Source: an uncultured Planctomycetota bacterium (GTDB lineage: Bacteria > Planctomycetota > Phycisphaerae > UBA1845 > Fen-1342). Taken from it: 52,126 nt of DNA. A program made the translations under genes and the position numbers. The notes under the pieces were generated by a model. That model had not been told where the DNA came from and did not search any database. It saw only the letters and a list, made by a program, of their open reading frames with translations. This document shows, piece after piece, positions 26,079 through 34,413 of the stretch (within the stretch, counting starts at the first letter, position 1; each line of letters begins with the position of its first letter). The stretch covers positions 1 to 52,126 of the forward strand of contig CAADGM010000009.1 of assembly GCA_900696535.1 (NCBI GenBank). Reading direction: 5' to 3'.

Positions 26079-27236
26079 ATGAACTTCGACCTGCCGGAAG
26101 ACCTCCTCCCCCTGCGTGACATGGTGCGGAAGTTCGCGGCCGAGCGGCTCCGGCCGCACTCGCGACAGTGGGACCGCGACGCCGCGCTGCCGGACTGGAT
26201 CGTCCCGGCCCTCTCCGAACTCGGGCTGATGGGCGTCCTCACGCCAGAGCAGTACGGCGGGGCCGGCCTAGGCTACCTGGCCAACTGCGTCATCATGGAG
26301 GAGATCGCGCGCCAGGACGCGAGTGTGGCACTGCTGCTCGCGGCGCACAACGGCCTGTGCCTGTCGCACCTGAACCTCGCGGCCAGCGAGGAGCAGAAGT
26401 CCAGGTACCTGCCGAAGCTGGCGGCGGGGGAGTGGGTCGGCGCGTGGGGTCTGACCGAGCCGGGCAGCGGTTCGGACGCGGCCGCGCTGACCACCCGCGC
26501 GGTCCCGGACGGCAAAGGCTGGCGGCTGAGCGGGAACAAGATCTTCATCACGAACGGCAACCGGGCACAGGTGTACGTGATCATGGCCCGGACCGATCCG
26601 GACAAGGGGGCTAAGGGCATCTCGGCCTTCATCGTCGAGCGTGACGACAAGGGGTTCTCCGTCGGACCGAAGGAAGACAAGCTCGGAATCCGCGGCAGCG
26701 ACACGGTGCCGCTCGCGCTGGACGACGTGTACTGCGGCCCGGAGGACCTGGTAGGGCAGCGGGGGCAGGGCTACGTGGACGCGCTGAAGGTCCTGGAGCG
26801 CGGCCGCGTAGGCATCGGGGCGCTGTCACTCGGCCTGGCCCGCGGCTGCCTGGAGGAGTCGGTCTCGTACGCGCAGGGGCGGCACGCCTTCGGCAAGCCG
26901 ATCAGCGAACTTCAGGCGATCCAGTTCAAGCTGGCCGACATGGCGATGCACATCGAGGCCGCCCGCCTGCTGATCTGGGACGCGGCCACCGCGCTCGATC
27001 GCGGGGACGATGCCCGCTACAAGGCGTACGTCGCCAAGCTGTTTGCCAGCGAGGCGGCCACGCGCATCGGCCTGGAGGCCATCCAGGTGCACGGCGGGTA
27101 CGGCTATACGAAGGACTTCCCAGTCGAGCGCTACATGCGCGACGCCAAGCTGTGCGAGATCGGCGAGGGCAGCAGCGAAGTGCAGCGCATCCTCATCGCC
27201 CGGCACGTGCTCGCCTCGGCGACGGCGGGTGCGTGA
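26079..27236 (+). CDS. Acyl-CoA dehydrogenase (first of two)
   Basis: The 385-residue protein shows the flavoenzyme signatures WGLTEPGSGSDAAALTTRA and KIFITNGNRAQ, the C-terminal QVHGGYGYTKDFPVERYMRD, and GEGSSEVQRILIAR with the catalytic Glu. It oxidises acyl-CoA to trans-2-enoyl-CoA, passing electrons to ETF; the Glu position suggests a short- or medium-chain enzyme. ATG 26079 starts the conserved N-terminus. A TAGAAT at 26012-26017 may be part of its promoter. The second dehydrogenase begins 34 bases after the stop. Confidence 0.93.
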   Translation: MNFDLPEDLLPLRDMVRKFAAERLRPHSRQWDRDAALPDWIVPALSELGLMGVLTPEQYGGAGLGYLANCVIMEEIARQDASVALLLAAHNGLCLSHLNLAASEEQKSRYLPKLAAGEWVGAWGLTEPGSGSDAAALTTRAVPDGKGWRLSGNKIFITNGNRAQVYVIMARTDPDKGAKGISAFIVERDDKGFSVGPKEDKLGIRGSDTVPLALDDVYCGPEDLVGQRGQGYVDALKVLERGRVGIGALSLGLARGCLEESVSYAQGRHAFGKPISELQAIQFKLADMAMHIEAARLLIWDAATALDRGDDARYKAYVAKLFASEAATRIGLEAIQVHGGYGYTKDFPVERYMRDAKLCEIGEGSSEVQRILIARHVLASATAGA

Positions 27237-27270
27237 CGCGCCGCGCGACACCCTACCCGGAGGAGCTATC

Positions 27271-28434
27271 GTGGACTTCCGACTCGACGACGACCAGCGG
27301 CAGCTTCGCGAGGCGGTACGCGACTTCTGCGTCAACGAGATCGCCCCCAAGGCCGCCGAGCGCGACGAGCAGCACCGCTTCGAGGACGGCCTGGTCGAGA
27401 AGCTCTCGCAAATGGGCCTCTTCGGGACGTACATCCCGACCGAGTACGGCGGCAGCGGGCTGGACATTGTCTCGTACATCATCACGGTCGAGGAGCTCTC
27501 GCGGGCCTGCGGCGCGACCGGCATCCTCGTCTCCGCGCATCACTCGCTGTGCTGCGACCCGATCATTAACTTCGGCACCGAGGAGCAGCGGCGGCGGTAC
27601 CTGCCGAAGCTGGCCACTGGCGAGTGGATCGGCTGCTTCTCGCTGACCGAGCCGGGCAGCGGCTCGGACGCGGGCGCGGCCCGCTGTATGGCCGTCGAGA
27701 CCAAGGAAGGCTGGCTGCTCAACGGGACCAAGAACTTCGTCACCAACGGGGGCGAGGCGCACGTCTTCGTCGTCTTCTGCGTCACCGATCCGGGCAACGA
27801 GAAGCGCCGGCTCTCCGCTTTCATCGTTGAGCGCGGTACGCGCGGGTTCACGATCGGCAAGCTCGAACGCAAGATGGGCATCCGCGCCAGCAGCACGGCC
27901 GAGCTGATCTTCGAGAACTGCCTGCTCCCGCGCGACGCGCTCCTGGGCGAGCGCGGCAAGGGGCTGAGCGTCGCGCTGGCCACGCTCGACGGCGGGCGGA
28001 TCGGCGTCGCTGCCCAGGCGGTCGGCATCTCGCAGGCTGCCCTCGACGAGTCCGCCCGCTACGCCAACACGCGCGTGGCATTCGGGACCACCATCGGCAC
28101 GTTCCAGGGGATTCAGTGGAAGCTCGCCGACATGGCCGTCGCGGTCGAGGCCGCGCGCCTGCTGACCTACCGCGCCGCGTGGCTCAAGCAGAACAAGCGG
28201 CCCTTCAGCACCGAGGCGGCGACAGCGAAGCTCTTCGCCAGCGAGATGTCCAGCCGCGTGTGCAGCCTGTGCATCCAGGTGTTCGGGGGCTACGGGTACT
28301 GCCAGGACTACCCCGCCGAGCGGCTGCTGCGCGATGCGCGGATCACCGAGCTGTACGAGGGGACCAGCGAGATCCAGCGGCTGGTCATCGCTCGCAAGCT
28401 GCTTTCGGACCCCCACTGGATGACCCGGCCGTAA
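27271..28434 (+). CDS. Acyl-CoA dehydrogenase (second of two)
   Basis: The 387-residue protein is a paralog of the preceding gene: FSLTEPGSGSDAGAARCMA, KNFVTNGGEAHV, QVFGGYGYCQDYPAERLLRD and ITELYEGTSEIQRLVIARK with the catalytic Glu. It resembles short-chain/butyryl-CoA-type enzymes. GTG 27271 has GGAGGAG upstream at 6-7 bases, which fixes the start. Two dehydrogenases in a row may serve different chain lengths or branched acyl-CoAs. No ETF genes are in the window. Confidence 0.94.
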   Translation: MDFRLDDDQRQLREAVRDFCVNEIAPKAAERDEQHRFEDGLVEKLSQMGLFGTYIPTEYGGSGLDIVSYIITVEELSRACGATGILVSAHHSLCCDPIINFGTEEQRRRYLPKLATGEWIGCFSLTEPGSGSDAGAARCMAVETKEGWLLNGTKNFVTNGGEAHVFVVFCVTDPGNEKRRLSAFIVERGTRGFTIGKLERKMGIRASSTAELIFENCLLPRDALLGERGKGLSVALATLDGGRIGVAAQAVGISQAALDESARYANTRVAFGTTIGTFQGIQWKLADMAVAVEAARLLTYRAAWLKQNKRPFSTEAATAKLFASEMSSRVCSLCIQVFGGYGYCQDYPAERLLRDARITELYEGTSEIQRLVIARKLLSDPHWMTRP

Positions 28435-28472
28435 CGGTGGCTGAACGACGGCCGGCGTGCCCGCGTCAGTAG

Positions 28473-28494
28473 CGTCGGACCTCCGCGTCCGACG
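28473..28494. terminator. Small hairpin after the acyl-CoA dehydrogenase pair
   Basis: The 8-bp stem CGTCGGAC (28473-28480) and GTCCGACG (28487-28494) has loop CTCCGC. It lies between convergent genes (dehydrogenase and PEP-CTERM protein). There is no T tract, so any terminator role would be Rho-aided. The core GGAC-nnCCGC-GTCC is the same as in the hairpin after rpsG, so it may belong to a dispersed family. Confidence 0.5.
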
Positions 28495-28559
28495 AGGTGC
28501 ACACGACCGGCCAGAGGCGGTGTGCCAACGTCCGCCCCCACCGCTCGCTGCGAACCGTC

Positions 28560-29231
28560 CTAGCCGCGCGCCGGCCGCCGCAGGCCCAGGAGGCCCAGGC
28601 CGATCACGCCCAGCAGGCCCGCGGCCGGCGCCGGAACGAGCGGCGGCGGCGGGGCGTTCGTGTTCGGATTGTTGAGGAAACTGTCGCTCTTGCTCGCCTG
28701 GCCGATGGCGATGACGTGCATGCCGACGCGGAGCGCGCCGCTGTCCAGCGCCGCGAGTACGTCGCCGTACGAAGCGGACGGCGCGAGCATGAACTTGATC
28801 GTCAGCAGGTCGTTCGCATCGTTGAGCCCCCAGCTTGGCTTGGGGTTGCGGGCCGACACGCTGTAGTCCGTCTCGAAGCCGAGCGGGTTGCCGCCGGGCA
28901 ACGTGCCAGGGCTCGCATCGCGGCTGAACTGAACGCCGCTGGTGTACGACAGCGAAGGGAACGGCGAGGCGAACCGCAGCAGCGGCGCCATGGCGTCGTT
29001 GCGGTCGAAGAAGATGCGCGCCACGCTCGAGTTGACGGTCGCGGCGTTGTCGAACACGAAACTCACGAACGACCCGCCGTCGCTGACCGTCATTCGGAGC
29101 TGCGGCGCGATGTTGACGTTCGACGGGTTGTTGTTGGTGATGTTGGAGAAGTTGTATACGACGCCCGCGTCGGACGCGGCGACGAACAGGACCCCCGCAA
29201 CGAGCAGCGCAAGCGCAATCCTGGCGAACAT
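28560..29231 (-). CDS. PEP-CTERM-type exported protein
   Basis: The 223-residue protein has a signal peptide (MFARIALALLVAGVLFVAASDA), a beta-rich middle of unknown function and a C-terminal sorting signal: a proline-rich linker PPPPLVPAPAAG, a hydrophobic helix LLGVIGLGLLGL and the basic end RRPARG. This is the PEP-CTERM arrangement, in a VPAPAAG variant, recognised by an exosortase for export to the cell surface. No exosortase is in the window. The function of the body is unknown. It sits on the opposite strand within the fatty-acid cluster. Confidence 0.8.
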   Translation of the reverse strand: MFARIALALLVAGVLFVAASDAGVVYNFSNITNNNPSNVNIAPQLRMTVSDGGSFVSFVFDNAATVNSSVARIFFDRNDAMAPLLRFASPFPSLSYTSGVQFSRDASPGTLPGGNPLGFETDYSVSARNPKPSWGLNDANDLLTIKFMLAPSASYGDVLAALDSGALRVGMHVIAIGQASKSDSFLNNPNTNAPPPPLVPAPAAGLLGVIGLGLLGLRRPARG

Positions 29232-29549
29232 CTTTCCCTTACTCCAGACGATTCGAAAGTGCCCGACCGCAGGTCAGGCTGCCGAACACCGTTCAGTCAG
29301 GCGATGGTACGCCCGACACAGCGTGCGGACAAGCGCGCTGCGGACCGTCGGTGCAGATTTCCGCCACGCGGCCTTCGCCCGATAAGCGCCGCCTCCGCTC
29401 GTCGCTCCTCGTTCGTCGACATTGCGCGGGATCGCCCCGCGTTGCGGGTCGATCGCCAGTGGCGGCCCAGCCACGCTGCCGCTACAACACGGAGGTCAAT
29501 TCACGGCCGCGCCGCGGTCGTCGCGCGGCCCAGCGGAGGCGCGCAGCGC
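29232..29549. other. Divergent intergenic region
   Basis: This 318-base gap separates the divergent PEP-CTERM gene and the 3-hydroxyacyl-CoA dehydrogenase. It must hold both promoters, but I see no convincing -35/-10 pair. It contains a short GC hairpin (CGCGGG/CCCGCG near 29426-29442) and a GGAGG before ATG 29550. No RNA gene or small open frame stands out. Confidence 0.5.
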
Positions 29550-30413
29550 ATGAATATCAGAACCACGGTGAGGACCGTCGGCGTCGTCGGTACCGGGACG
29601 ATGGGCTCAGGCATCGCCCAGACTTTCGCCCAGGCCGGCCGGGCTGTCCTGATGTACGACGCCCTGCCGGGCGCCGTCGACAAGGCCCTGGCCGGCATCG
29701 CCAAGTCGCTCGACAAGCTCGTGGAGAAGCAGAAGCTGGCCGCGGACGTGGCGGGCGCCACGAGGAAGAACCTGAGGTCCGCATCGCTGGGGGACTTGGC
29801 CGGGGTGGACCTGCTGGTGGAGGCGGTCTTCGAGGACGTGGCGGTCAAGCGGGCGCTGTACGGCGAGCTGGCCAAGCTGCTTGCCCCCGACGTCGTCCTG
29901 GCGAGTAACACGAGCAGCATCTCGATCAGTGAGCTGGCCGCGGCCAGCGGCCGCCCGGCACAGTTCATCGGGATGCACTTCTTCAACCCGGTACCGCTGA
30001 TGAAGCTGGTCGAGGTGGTCGTCGGTCTCCAGACCGCCGAGCCGGTGGTCGAGTTCACGATGAACCTCAGCCGCGAGCTCGGCAAAACGCCGCTGCGGGT
30101 CAAGGATCACCCCGGCTTTGTGAGCAACCGCGTGCTGATGCCGCTGATCAACGAGGCGATCGCCTGCCTGGCCGACGGGGTGGCGGACGCGGCCACGATC
30201 GACGAGGTGATGAAGCTGGGCATGGCCCACACGATGGGGCCGCTGGCCACGGCCGACCTGATCGGCCTGGATGTGTGCCTGAACATCATGGAGGTCCTGC
30301 ACCGGGACCTCGGGCTCGACAAGTACGCCCCGCATCCGAGCCTGCGGACGATGGTGCGGGCCGGTCAGCTCGGCCGCAAGAGCGGAAAGGGGTTCTTCAG
30401 TTATGGCCAATGA
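29550..30413 (+). CDS. 3-hydroxyacyl-CoA (3-hydroxybutyryl-CoA) dehydrogenase
   Basis: The 287-residue protein has the NAD-binding GVVGTGTMGSGIAQTFAQAG, the active-site ASNTSSISISELA and GMHFFNPVPLMKLVEVV with the catalytic His, and DHPGFVSNRVLMPLINEA, then LGRKSGKGFFSY at the end. It interconverts 3-hydroxyacyl-CoA and 3-oxoacyl-CoA. Length matches the single-domain HBD/PaaH type rather than the FadB fusion. ATG 29550 has GGAGG upstream. The enoyl-CoA hydratase start overlaps its end by 11 bases, so the two are coupled. Confidence 0.93.
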   Translation: MNIRTTVRTVGVVGTGTMGSGIAQTFAQAGRAVLMYDALPGAVDKALAGIAKSLDKLVEKQKLAADVAGATRKNLRSASLGDLAGVDLLVEAVFEDVAVKRALYGELAKLLAPDVVLASNTSSISISELAAASGRPAQFIGMHFFNPVPLMKLVEVVVGLQTAEPVVEFTMNLSRELGKTPLRVKDHPGFVSNRVLMPLINEAIACLADGVADAATIDEVMKLGMAHTMGPLATADLIGLDVCLNIMEVLHRDLGLDKYAPHPSLRTMVRAGQLGRKSGKGFFSYGQ

Positions 30414-31176
30414 GAAGTCGCAAACCACGGTAGCACTGAGCCGGACGGGCGACGTTGCCTCGATCGAATTCTCCTCGCCGGACGGGATCAACATCTTCTC
30501 GTCGCGCGTCGTGGGCGAACTGGGCGAGGCTGTCGAGAAGGTCGCCACGGACGCCCAGGCGCGCTTTGTCGTCCTTCGCGCGAAGGGGAAGGTCTTCCTG
30601 GCCGGCGCCGACATCGCCCAGATGCAGCGCTTTACGCAGGACGAGGCGCTGGCCTTCGCCCGAAAGGGGCAAAGTGTCTTCGACGCGCTTGAGAGGCTGC
30701 CGCAGGTCACTATCGCCGCGATCAGCGGCCACGCCCTGGGCGGTGGCTGCGAGGTGGCCCTGGCCTGCGACTTCCGCCTGACCGTCGCGACCGCCAAGTT
30801 TGGCCAGCCCGAGGTGCGCCTCGGCCTGATTCCCGGCTGGGGCGGCACGCAGCGGCTGGCGCGCTACGTCCCGCTCGGCATGGCGCGGCGGCTGCTGTTC
30901 TCGGGCGAGCAGATCACGGCGGAAGTGGCGCGGGCGCTGCATCTCGTTGATGAAGTCGTGGCCGATGCGGCGGAGCTGGAGGCGGCCGTGCAACGCTGGG
31001 TGACGCTGCTGACCCCCGGCTCGCCGGCGGCGGTGAAGCACCTGAAGCGGGCGATGCTGTCTGGCGACGAGGCGGGCGAGTTCGCCAAGTGCTTTGTCGG
31101 CACCGAGGCGCGGGAAGGAACGACGGCGTTCCTGGAGAAGCGCGCGGCCGGATGGACGCAGCGGCCGCCAGCGTAG
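30403..31176 (+). CDS. Enoyl-CoA hydratase/isomerase
   Basis: The 257-residue crotonase has the oxyanion-hole segments GKVFLAGADIAQM and AAISGHALGGGCEVALACDF, and KFGQPEVRLGLIPGWGGTQR; both glutamates expected for hydration are present. It hydrates trans-2-enoyl-CoA to 3-hydroxyacyl-CoA, the step between the dehydrogenases and the HBD of the neighbouring genes. ATG 30403 overlaps the end of the HBD gene. A thiolase, which would complete the pathway, is not in the window. Confidence 0.93.
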   Translation: MANEKSQTTVALSRTGDVASIEFSSPDGINIFSSRVVGELGEAVEKVATDAQARFVVLRAKGKVFLAGADIAQMQRFTQDEALAFARKGQSVFDALERLPQVTIAAISGHALGGGCEVALACDFRLTVATAKFGQPEVRLGLIPGWGGTQRLARYVPLGMARRLLFSGEQITAEVARALHLVDEVVADAAELEAAVQRWVTLLTPGSPAAVKHLKRAMLSGDEAGEFAKCFVGTEAREGTTAFLEKRAAGWTQRPPA

Positions 31177-31194
31177 AGAGCCGCCCAGTCGACG

Positions 31195-32130
31195 CTACGC
31201 GGGCTCCAGCGCCCGCCCCGCGTCGGCGGCGAACTCGCGGGCGGCCTCCTCCACGGCGCTGGTCCAGTCTTCCGGCGCCCGCAGGGCGAAGCGAGGCTGG
31301 TTGTACGCGTAGATGACCGAGCGGGACGCGTTCACCACGGCGCCCGTCCCGTCCGCCCGGAACAGCGGCCGGCACGCTTCCATCGTCGCTCCCTGCGCGC
31401 CGTAGCCCGGCACGAGCAGCGGCGTATGCGGCAGCAGTTCGCGCAGTGCCTGGGTCGACTCGGCGTCCTTCGGCGCCACCACGGCGCCGACGCACGACAG
31501 GCCGCAGCGCCCCAGCAGCTCCTCGCTGAATCCCCAGCGATGCACGAGGTCGGCCAGGTGCTCGTAGAACCGGGGCCCCTCGCCGAATTCGTGGACCTCG
31601 TCCGCCCCCGGATCCGACGGCCGCACGAGCAGGTACAGCCCGCGCCCCAGCCGCGCCGCGGTCTCGATGAACGGCTGCATCGCGCCCACCCCCATGTACG
31701 GGGCCAGCGTGATCGCGTCTGGAACGCGGGCCGGGTCGATGTCCTCGAAGGGCGGGTCGTCCAGGTGCGCCCGCGCATACAGCGCCGCGGTCGAGCCGAT
31801 GTCGCCGCGCTTCACGTCGCCGATGACCAGCAGCCCGCGCTCGTGCGCATAGGCGATCGTTTCGCCGTACGCCTCGATGCCGGCCCCGTAGAACGGCTCG
31901 AAGAACCCGATGTTGATCTTGACCGCGGGCACGTGCGGCGCGACGGCATTGATCACGCCGCGGCAGAACGCCGCCACCGCCCGCGCCGCCGACTCCGCCC
32001 GGCGGTCGCGCGGTCGCAGCAGGGGCGGCAGGTTCTCCAGGACGGGATCGAGGCCGACGACGGCCGGCGTGCCGCAGCGCCGCACCGCGTCATTGAGCCG
32101 ATCACAGTAGTGCTCGACCATGCCCGGCAT
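31195..32130 (-). CDS. pyrF: Orotidine 5'-phosphate decarboxylase (long, type 2)
   Basis: The 311-residue protein has AVKINIGFFEPFYG, the catalytic LVIGDVKRGDIGSTAALYA (Asp-x-Lys-x-x-Asp), ITLAPYMGVGAMQPF and LLVPGYGAQGATMEACRP. Length and motifs fit the type 2 PyrF subfamily found in Actinobacteria, Myxobacteria and Planctomycetes. It makes UMP in pyrimidine synthesis. ATG 32130 or the in-frame ATG 32121 three codons on could be the start; neither has a clear Shine-Dalgarno. It converges with the hydratase, 18 bases apart. Confidence 0.93.
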   Translation of the reverse strand: MPGMVEHYCDRLNDAVRRCGTPAVVGLDPVLENLPPLLRPRDRRAESAARAVAAFCRGVINAVAPHVPAVKINIGFFEPFYGAGIEAYGETIAYAHERGLLVIGDVKRGDIGSTAALYARAHLDDPPFEDIDPARVPDAITLAPYMGVGAMQPFIETAARLGRGLYLLVRPSDPGADEVHEFGEGPRFYEHLADLVHRWGFSEELLGRCGLSCVGAVVAPKDAESTQALRELLPHTPLLVPGYGAQGATMEACRPLFRADGTGAVVNASRSVIYAYNQPRFALRAPEDWTSAVEEAAREFAADAGRALEPA

Positions 32131-32220
32131 CATACGGCGAGCCGTGCGGGTGCGGCTACTGCGCGTCGATACGAGGCGCTGGTGTACTGCCTCCGAATCA
32201 CCGCGACGTATTCGCGCGCA

Positions 32221-32267
32221 GTGGGGCGGGCGTCCCTGCCTGCGGGGGTGGGGCAGGCATCCCGTCC
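32221..32267. repeat. Two GTGGGGCGGGC-type repeat units
   Basis: GTGGGGCGGGCGTCCCTGCC (32221-32240) and GTGGGGCAGGCATCCCGTCC (32248-32267) are direct copies separated by 7 bases. They match the three units at 14150-14247; the first equals the complement of the inverted unit there at 19 of 20 positions. Confidence 0.7.
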
Positions 32268-32368
32268 GCCCTGACGGGCTGGAAACCGGCCCCGCGCTGC
32301 CTGAGAAGTCGCAGGGTGTGCGAGGCGGCGCGATAGAACCTATCCCGGAACCCAGAGCAACACGACAT

Positions 32369-32476
32369 GGAGCACGCGCCATCAGCAGGTGGTGCACACG
32401 TCGGAAGGCAGATCGGCGTGAGTCACGGCCCGCGTTCGGCTCCGAGCAAGCACCCCCCGCTGATAGCGGGTGCTCC
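32369..32476. repeat. Pair of inverted 26-base elements
   Basis: The left arm at 32369-32394 (starts GGAGCACGCGCCATCAGC) and the complement of the right arm at 32451-32476 (starts GGAGCACCCGCTATCAGC) agree at 22 of 26 bases, with 56 bases between. The right arm alone also folds as CCCGCT-GAT-AGCGGG. The structure resembles a miniature inverted-repeat or REP-like element; it lies just downstream of the peroxiredoxin stop and could act as a terminator or mRNA end. Confidence 0.65.
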
Positions 32477-32495
32477 ACAGGTTCTCGGACAGGTC

Positions 32496-33248
32496 TCAGC
32501 CGCCCAGCGCTGCGAGCACCTCCCGCTCATGACCCTCGGGGCGCACGCCGCGGAAAATCTTCTTGATTCTCCCGTCCGGACCAATCACGAAAGTTGTCCG
32601 CGTGATGCCCCAGTACGTCTTGCCATACATGCTCTTCTCGACCCACACGCCGTAGCGCTCCGCCACCGAGTGATCCTCGTCGGCCAGCAGCGGGAACGTC
32701 AGGCCGAACTTGCCGGCGAACTTCTGGTGGCTGGCAACGTCGTCCGGCGAGACGCCGAGCACGACCGCGTTGCGGTCGGTGAACTGCCCGAGCGCGTCGC
32801 GGAAGCCGCAGGCCTCGGTGGTGCATCCCGGCGTGTCATCCTTGGGATAGAAGTAGAGGACGACGTGCTTGCCGCGGTAATTCGAGAGCGTGTGCGGCTT
32901 GCCTTGGTCGTCGTTCAAACTGAAGTCGGGGGCGCTGTCGCCTTCGTTCAGCACGACCCCGGGCGACGCGGGCGGCGTAGCGACCGGCGCCGGCGCGGCC
33001 GGCGGCGGCGCGGGTGGAACGGCCTGCGGCGTGCGGCGCGGCATGCGGGGCTTGGCCGCGACGGGCTTCTTGACGACCTTGCTCGCGACTTTCTTGGCGA
33101 CCTTGCGCGCCGTCGTGCGGGCTGCCTTCTTGGCGGCCTTCTTCACGACGCGCTTGCCGGTCTTCTTGGTCGCGGCCTTGCGACTCTTCTTGACGCTGGA
33201 CTTCTTGGTTGACTTCTTCGAGGTCTTGCGTGTCTTCTTCTTCGCCAT
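32496..33248 (-). CDS. Bcp/PrxQ-type peroxiredoxin with a histone-H1-like lysine-rich N-terminal tail
   Basis: The 250-residue protein has two parts. Residues 1-69 form a lysine-rich tail (about 25 Lys and 6 Arg, with repeats such as KKAAKKAARTTARKVAKKV) that looks like a bacterial histone-H1-like tail. A Pro/Ala linker follows at 70-97. Residues ~98-250 are a complete PrxQ peroxidase: GDSAPDFSLNDDQG, YFYPKDDTPGCTTEACGFRD with peroxidatic and resolving cysteines five residues apart, and GITRTTFVIGPDG. It reduces hydroperoxides with thioredoxin-type partners. The tail suggests binding to DNA or RNA, placing peroxide removal at the nucleoid. ATG 33248 has GAGGA 7 bases upstream and opens the tail directly, so the tail is not an annotation artefact of a wrong start. 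Confidence 0.9.
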   Translation of the reverse strand: MAKKKTRKTSKKSTKKSSVKKSRKAATKKTGKRVVKKAAKKAARTTARKVAKKVASKVVKKPVAAKPRMPRRTPQAVPPAPPPAAPAPVATPPASPGVVLNEGDSAPDFSLNDDQGKPHTLSNYRGKHVVLYFYPKDDTPGCTTEACGFRDALGQFTDRNAVVLGVSPDDVASHQKFAGKFGLTFPLLADEDHSVAERYGVWVEKSMYGKTYWGITRTTFVIGPDGRIKKIFRGVRPEGHEREVLAALGG

Positions 33249-33469
33249 GACGGTTCCTCGTACTCTCCTGTGCGGAAGAGAATTCTCTCGAGTCGAGCAC
33301 TCGGACTTGCACGAGCACAGCGCTGCGCCGCGGCGCGAATTATGGCCGCGCTGCGCGCGGGCCACAACGGACGATGCGCGCCAACGCGACGTGCTGGCGC
33401 ACTTCGGCGCGCACCGACCCCACCAATCGGAGGCCGCCTGGTCGCTGTTCAACTCGCAGGGGCGTCGTA

Positions 33470-34408
33470 TCAGGCGTTCTGAGTCGGCTGGTGAAACCCC
33501 ATTCGCGGCCGCAGGGCGTCGGCCAGGGCGGCCGGCAGCGCGTCCGCCACGTCCCGGGCCAGGAACCCGATCGGCCCGATCCGCTTGGCGCACAGATCCC
33601 CGGCCAAGCCGTGCACCTGTACACCCAGGCAGGCCGCCTCGAACGGAGCCAGACCCTGCCCGATGAGTGCGGCGATGAGCCCGGTGAGCACGTCACCCAT
33701 CCCGCCGGAAGCCATGCCGGGGTTTCCCGTGGTGTTGATGAAGGCGTGACTTGGCGTGCAAACCACTGTCCGATAGCCCTTTAAGACGATGACCGAGCCG
33801 CTCAGGCAGGCGTATTCATGAGCGACCCGAACGCGAGTCGCGTCGTCGTCGCCTGCTAGTGGAGAAAGCCCGGCGCCGTCGCGCAGCCTCGTCATCTCGC
33901 CCGGGTGCGGTGTCAAGACGGCCGGCCAGCGGATGCCGGCGCTGCGGTGTTCGCGCGGGGAGGCGCATCCACCGGCCATGAAGACGCGCAAACCGTCCGC
34001 GTCGAGCACGACCGGCCGGCCGCTGGACAAGGCGGCCGTCGTCACCCGTGCGGCGGTGTCGCCCTCTCCCAGTCCGGGGCCGACCGCCAGCACGTCGGGC
34101 CATGTGTCGCCCGCGAGCGCTTCGCCAGCGGCGCCGGCCGCGCCCGCCCCGGCGGGCTGGTGCTCAAGCCCGACGGTCATCAGGCATGGCTCGCTGGCCG
34201 CCACGATGGGCTGGATTGAGGTCGGGCAATAAACGCGAACGAGGCCGGCCCCGCCCCGCAGCGCCCCGAGAGCGCAGAGTACCGCCGCCCCGCTCATGCC
34301 CGGGCTCCCCGCGACGATCCCGACCCGGCCGACCTGCCCCTTGTGCGCCGTCGGCTCGCGCTGCGCCAGGATGGGGACGTCAGTAACGATCGCGGGTTGC
34401 GCGGGCAC
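33470..34408 (-). CDS. nnrD: ADP/ATP-dependent (S)-NAD(P)H-hydrate dehydratase
   Basis: The 312-residue protein is the YjeF C-terminal kinase-like domain: GRVGIVAGSPGMSGAAVLCA, LAVGPGLGEG, VVLDADGLRVF, AVLTPHPGEMTRL, VIVLKGYRTVV and NTTGNPGMASGGMGDVLTG. It repairs hydrated NADH and NADPH. The epimerase partner domain (NnrE) is not fused and not adjacent. GTG 34408 lies 5 bases after the larB stop, so the two genes form an operon. Confidence 0.92.
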   Translation of the reverse strand: MPAQPAIVTDVPILAQREPTAHKGQVGRVGIVAGSPGMSGAAVLCALGALRGGAGLVRVYCPTSIQPIVAASEPCLMTVGLEHQPAGAGAAGAAGEALAGDTWPDVLAVGPGLGEGDTAARVTTAALSSGRPVVLDADGLRVFMAGGCASPREHRSAGIRWPAVLTPHPGEMTRLRDGAGLSPLAGDDDATRVRVAHEYACLSGSVIVLKGYRTVVCTPSHAFINTTGNPGMASGGMGDVLTGLIAALIGQGLAPFEAACLGVQVHGLAGDLCAKRIGPIGFLARDVADALPAALADALRPRMGFHQPTQNA

Positions 34409-34413
34409 GACTG

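Larger units (their letters stand above)
32131..32495. other. Repeat-rich intergenic region
   Basis: This 365-base gap lies upstream of pyrF and downstream of the peroxiredoxin gene, both on the minus strand. It holds no gene I can support. Nearly half is made of two repeat types, annotated separately: two GTGGGGCGGGC-type units and a pair of inverted 26-base elements. The pyrF promoter should lie near 32131-32200 but is not obvious. Confidence 0.6.
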
